From Actinomycetota bacterium (GTDB lineage Bacteria > Actinomycetota > Acidimicrobiia > IMCC26256 > PALSA-610), in NCBI GenBank assembly GCA_030839105.1, contig JAUZEI010000062.1, positions 1 through 8,907 of the forward strand: a stretch of 8,907 nt of DNA, read 5' to 3'. The position numbers were made by a program, and so were the translations under genes. Below, piece after piece: positions 6,412-8,907 of the stretch; positions within the stretch are counted from its first letter, which is position 1; every line of letters starts with the position of its first letter. The notes below the pieces were generated by a model. It was not told the DNA's origin, did not search any database, and saw nothing but the letters and a program-made list of their open reading frames with translations.

Positions 6412-8425
6412 CCCTCCTTCGCGGCTCGTTCGACCTGCGGTCGCGACGGCGGTGATCGCCGCCTTCGCGGTGCTCCTCGCCCGGGTGTGGGGCAATCCGA
6501 TCGCGACGTGGTGGAACTTCCGGATCGGTCCGTGGATCGACAGCGTCGAGGAATGGATCATCCTGCACCGCGGCAACCACTGGTTGTTCCGCTGGGGCTT
6601 CGACCCGATCGCGCGGTGGCTCCACAACCTCGTGCAGTGGGATCTCAACGCCTTGCACTTCGTCACGTGGCCGGGACTCATCGCGCTGGTGGTGGTCGTC
6701 GCGGCACGGGTCTCGGGCATCCGTGCCGCGCTCACCGCGGGCGCGGCGGTGTTCGTGATCGGCGGTCTCGGCGTGTGGGAGCCCGCGATGGTCACGGTCG
6801 CGCTGATGCTGGTGTCGGTCGCGATCGTCCTCGCGCTCGGTCTTCCGCTCGGAATCCTGAGCGCCCGGAGGCCTGCGTTCGAACGGCGCACACGCGTCGT
6901 CCTCGACGCCATGCAGGTGATGCCCGCGTTTTGTTACCTGCTCCCGTGCGTGCTCCTGTTCGACATCGGCTATCCCCCCGCCGTCGTCGCCACCGTGATC
7001 TTCGCCCTACCCGCTGCGATCCGGCTCACCTCGCACGGCCTCCGCGGCGTTCCCGACCGGCTGATGGAGGTCGGCACCGCGCACGGCGCAACCGCGCGCC
7101 AGTCGCTGTTGAAGATCCAACTTCCGGTGGCGCGCCCGGCGTTGCTGCTCGGCATCAATCAGACCATCAACCTCGCGCTCGGTATCGTCGTCATCGCCGC
7201 GCTGGTCGGCGCCGAGGGTCTCGGCCAGGAGGTCCTCGCCGGACTCCAACATCTCGACGTCGGTCAGGCCTTCGACGCGGGTCTCGCGATCGTGGCCGTC
7301 GCCATCGTGCTCGACCGTCTCACCGCGGGCCGTCCGCTGCGGGCGGCCCGCAAGTTTCGCCGCGACCGCACGCCGGAACGGGCGCGCATCGAGATGCTCG
7401 CGGGCGCGGGAGCCGTCGTCATCGCGATCGTCGCGGGCAAGCTCTGGTCGTCGGGGGCGTTCCCCACGTCGATCGACTTCTCGTTGCACGATCCCGTCAA
7501 CCGCGTCGTGGAGTGGTGCCGCGACAATCTGCGCACCGGCGTGCCCATCGTCGGCGGCACCGGTTCGATCAGCGACTTCACGGTCATCCACCTGCTCGAC
7601 CCGATCCGCGACTTCCTGACCCAGCGCCCGTGGTGGGAGGTCATCTGTGGGGTGACCGCCGTCGCCTGGATCACGGCCGGGCGGCGGGTCGCGGCCGCGT
7701 GCGCGATCGCGTTGCTCGTGGTGACCGGGCTGCACGCCGACGGTTCCGCGGGCGGCAGCATCTGGATCGACACCATGGACACTCTGAGCCAGGTACTCGT
7801 CGCGGTCGTGATCTCGATGCTGATCGCGCTGCCGATCGGCATCTGGGCCGGCCGCAGCGAGCGCTTCTTCGCGGCCATCCGACCACTGCTCGACGCCATG
7901 CAGGTCATGCCCGCGTTCGTGTATCTCGTCCCCGTCATCGGACTCTTCAGCGTCGGTCGCGTGCCGGGCATCATCGCGTCGGTGATCTACGCGTTGCCGC
8001 CGGGCATCCGCCTCACCGCGCTCGGTATCCGCGAGGTGCCACCCGAGACGATCGAGGCCGCCCGCTCGAACGGCGCCACGAAGTTCCAGATCCTCACCAA
8101 GGTCCAGCTGCCGCTCGCGTTGCGGTCGATCATGCTGGGCCTCAATCAGACGATCCTCATGGTGCTCTCCGTGGTGGTCATCGCAGGACTCGTCGGAGGC
8201 GGGGCCCTGGGTGTCGATGTCGTCTACGGTCTCACCAAGAGTGAGCTCGGGCTCGGCGTCGAAGCGGGAATCGCGATCGTCGCGCTCGCCGTCGTGCTCG
8301 ATCGAATGACCCAGGCGTGGGCGGTGGGCGTGCGGGGCGTCGCCGGAAGCACCAGACTGCGCACACCTCCGCGAGCGATCCGGATCGGCAAGACCAAACT
8401 TCTCGACCAACTGGAGACAGCATGA
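6404..8425 (+). CDS. proW: glycine betaine/proline ABC transporter permease, two ProW-like domains fused in tandem
   Basis: A 673-residue membrane protein made of two complete ProW-like permease domains. Start ATG 6404 lies inside the ATPase gene (8-base overlap), preceded closely by GGAAG; an earlier in-frame ATG at 6317 would add 29 non-hydrophobic residues that merely re-read the ATPase gene in another frame. Each half has an N-terminal region with amphipathic and hydrophobic stretches, then a transmembrane core. The cores align without gaps: DAMQVMPAF occurs at 168 and again at 497. The EAA loops that dock on the ATPase, at 222-241 ([10 protein letters not shown]) and 551-570 ([10 protein letters not shown]), are also exactly 329 residues apart. 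By my hand count roughly half of the residues are identical over the about 140 residues from DAMQ onward. The two halves probably form the whole translocation pore in one chain. It acts in the cytoplasmic membrane with the ATPase and lipoprotein flanking it. Confidence 0.92.
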   Translation: MTSPPSRLVRPAVATAVIAAFAVLLARVWGNPIATWWNFRIGPWIDSVEEWIILHRGNHWLFRWGFDPIARWLHNLVQWDLNALHFVTWPGLIALVVVVAARVSGIRAALTAGAAVFVIGGLGVWEPAMVTVALMLVSVAIVLALGLPLGILSARRPAFERRTRVVLDAMQVMPAFCYLLPCVLLFDIGYPPAVVATVIFALPAAIRLTSHGLRGVPDRLMEVGTAHGATARQSLLKIQLPVARPALLLGINQTINLALGIVVIAALVGAEGLGQEVLAGLQHLDVGQAFDAGLAIVAVAIVLDRLTAGRPLRAARKFRRDRTPERARIEMLAGAGAVVIAIVAGKLWSSGAFPTSIDFSLHDPVNRVVEWCRDNLRTGVPIVGGTGSISDFTVIHLLDPIRDFLTQRPWWEVICGVTAVAWITAGRRVAAACAIALLVVTGLHADGSAGGSIWIDTMDTLSQVLVAVVISMLIALPIGIWAGRSERFFAAIRPLLDAMQVMPAFVYLVPVIGLFSVGRVPGIIASVIYALPPGIRLTALGIREVPPETIEAARSNGATKFQILTKVQLPLALRSIMLGLNQTILMVLSVVVIAGLVGGGALGVDVVYGLTKSELGLGVEAGIAIVALAVVLDRMTQAWAVGVRGVAGSTRLRTPPRAIRIGKTKLLDQLETA

Positions 8426-8907
8426 ACCGAAGCAGACGGCTGATTCTCGGCACCGTCGTGCTCGCATTCGCACTGAGCGCGTGCGGCAGTAGCTCGAAGC
8501 CCGGCGCGAGCGGCACGACCACGACCGCGGGCGGCGGTGGCGCCAAGAAGTTCAGCGGATCGATCACCCTCGCGGTCAACCCGTGGGATGGTTCCGCTGC
8601 GAACGCGGCCGTCGCCAAGATCGTCCTCGAGAAGCAGGGGATGACGGTGAAGACGAAGGACATCGACGAGAACGCGGTGTGGGCCGCGCTCGACTCGGGC
8701 ACGATCGACGCGAACCTCGAAGTGTGGCCGTCGGGTCATGCCACCGACATCGCGACCTACATCACCACCAAGAAGTCGGTGATCGACGGGGGACTCAACG
8801 GCCCGACCGGTCACATCGGCTGGTTCATCCCGAAGTTCGTGGCCGACGCGCACCCCGAATACAAGACGTGGGAGGGCCTCAAGACCGACGCGGCCGCGAA
8901 GTACTTC
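8422..8907 (+). CDS. proX: glycine betaine ABC transporter substrate-binding lipoprotein, N-terminal part
   Basis: The gene is cut by the window end; 162 residues are visible of an expected 300 or so. It starts with a short basic stretch (NRSRR), a hydrophobic core and the lipobox LSAC, so Cys21 would be lipidated and the mature protein anchored outside the membrane. A Gly/Ser/Thr-rich linker runs to about residue 41. The folded domain then begins with ITLAVNPWDGSAANAAV, followed by AVWAALDSGTIDANLEVWPSGH and GPTGHIGWFIPKF. These are the conserved blocks of the OpuAC/ProX family that bind quaternary ammonium compounds in an aromatic cage; Trp55, Trp102 and Trp134 lie in these blocks and are candidates for it. 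ATG overlaps the permease stop as ATGA, and GGAG at 8413-8416 is 5 bases upstream. Glycine betaine is the likely ligand; choline, proline betaine or carnitine are not excluded. Confidence 0.92.
   Translation, partial: MNRSRRLILGTVVLAFALSACGSSSKPGASGTTTTAGGGGAKKFSGSITLAVNPWDGSAANAAVAKIVLEKQGMTVKTKDIDENAVWAALDSGTIDANLEVWPSGHATDIATYITTKKSVIDGGLNGPTGHIGWFIPKFVADAHPEYKTWEGLKTDAAAKYF

Noticed and set aside
5257..6912. 551-codon open frame on the - strand
   Set aside because: It crosses three + strand genes whose family motifs are intact. Its translation is rich in Arg, Ala and His with no recognisable domain, as expected of antisense frames in GC-rich DNA.
6487..8244. 585-codon + strand frame inside the permease gene
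   Set aside because: It is an Arg-rich +1/+2 reading of the permease, whose own frame shows two well-conserved membrane domains.
7007..8473. 488-codon open frame on the - strand
   Set aside because: It lies opposite the double permease and the start of the binding protein. Its Asp/Arg/His-rich translation mirrors the codons of the hydrophobic sense protein.
8224..8853. 209-codon open frame on the - strand near the window end
   Set aside because: The + strand here encodes a clear lipobox and OpuAC-type blocks, so this frame is a shadow even though the true gene is incomplete.

Overview
The window is GC-rich, densely coded DNA with strong G/C preference at third codon positions and several GTG starts, which suggests an actinobacterium. 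An Acidimicrobiia-like lineage is possible, but that is an impression from protein style and I cannot test it here. Every supported gene lies on the + strand with almost no intergenic space, so the window looks like part of one long transcription unit that runs off both ends. I see no RNA genes, mobile elements, CRISPR arrays or terminators, and no gene-free stretch over 60 bases.

Layout: (1) bases 2-220, the C-terminal end of an MttB-family (trimethylamine/glycine betaine type) corrinoid-dependent methyltransferase; (2) 231-980, an IclR-type regulator; (3) 977-1042, a possible 21-codon micro-ORF filling the only sizeable gap; (4) 1039-3546, an 835-residue flavoprotein with a C-terminal folate-binding GcvT-like half, laid out like dimethylglycine oxidase/dehydrogenase; (5) 3555-4340 and 4337-5329, the beta and alpha subunits of an electron transfer flavoprotein (ETF); (6) 5326-6411, 6404-8425 and 8422-8907 (cut by the window end), the ATPase, a fused double permease and the lipoprotein binding protein of a glycine betaine/proline-type ABC importer. 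From etfB onward each gene overlaps the next by 4 or 8 bases, which suggests translational coupling.

Together the genes suggest a catabolic unit for a methylated amine, most likely glycine betaine. The importer would bring it in and the MttB-type enzyme would remove one methyl group to a corrinoid protein (not in the window), giving dimethylglycine. The flavoprotein would oxidise dimethylglycine to sarcosine, with the one-carbon unit captured on tetrahydrofolate. The adjacent ETF suggests that electrons go to the respiratory chain rather than directly to oxygen. The IclR protein is the obvious candidate regulator. The substrate and the electron route are inferences from family membership and gene order.
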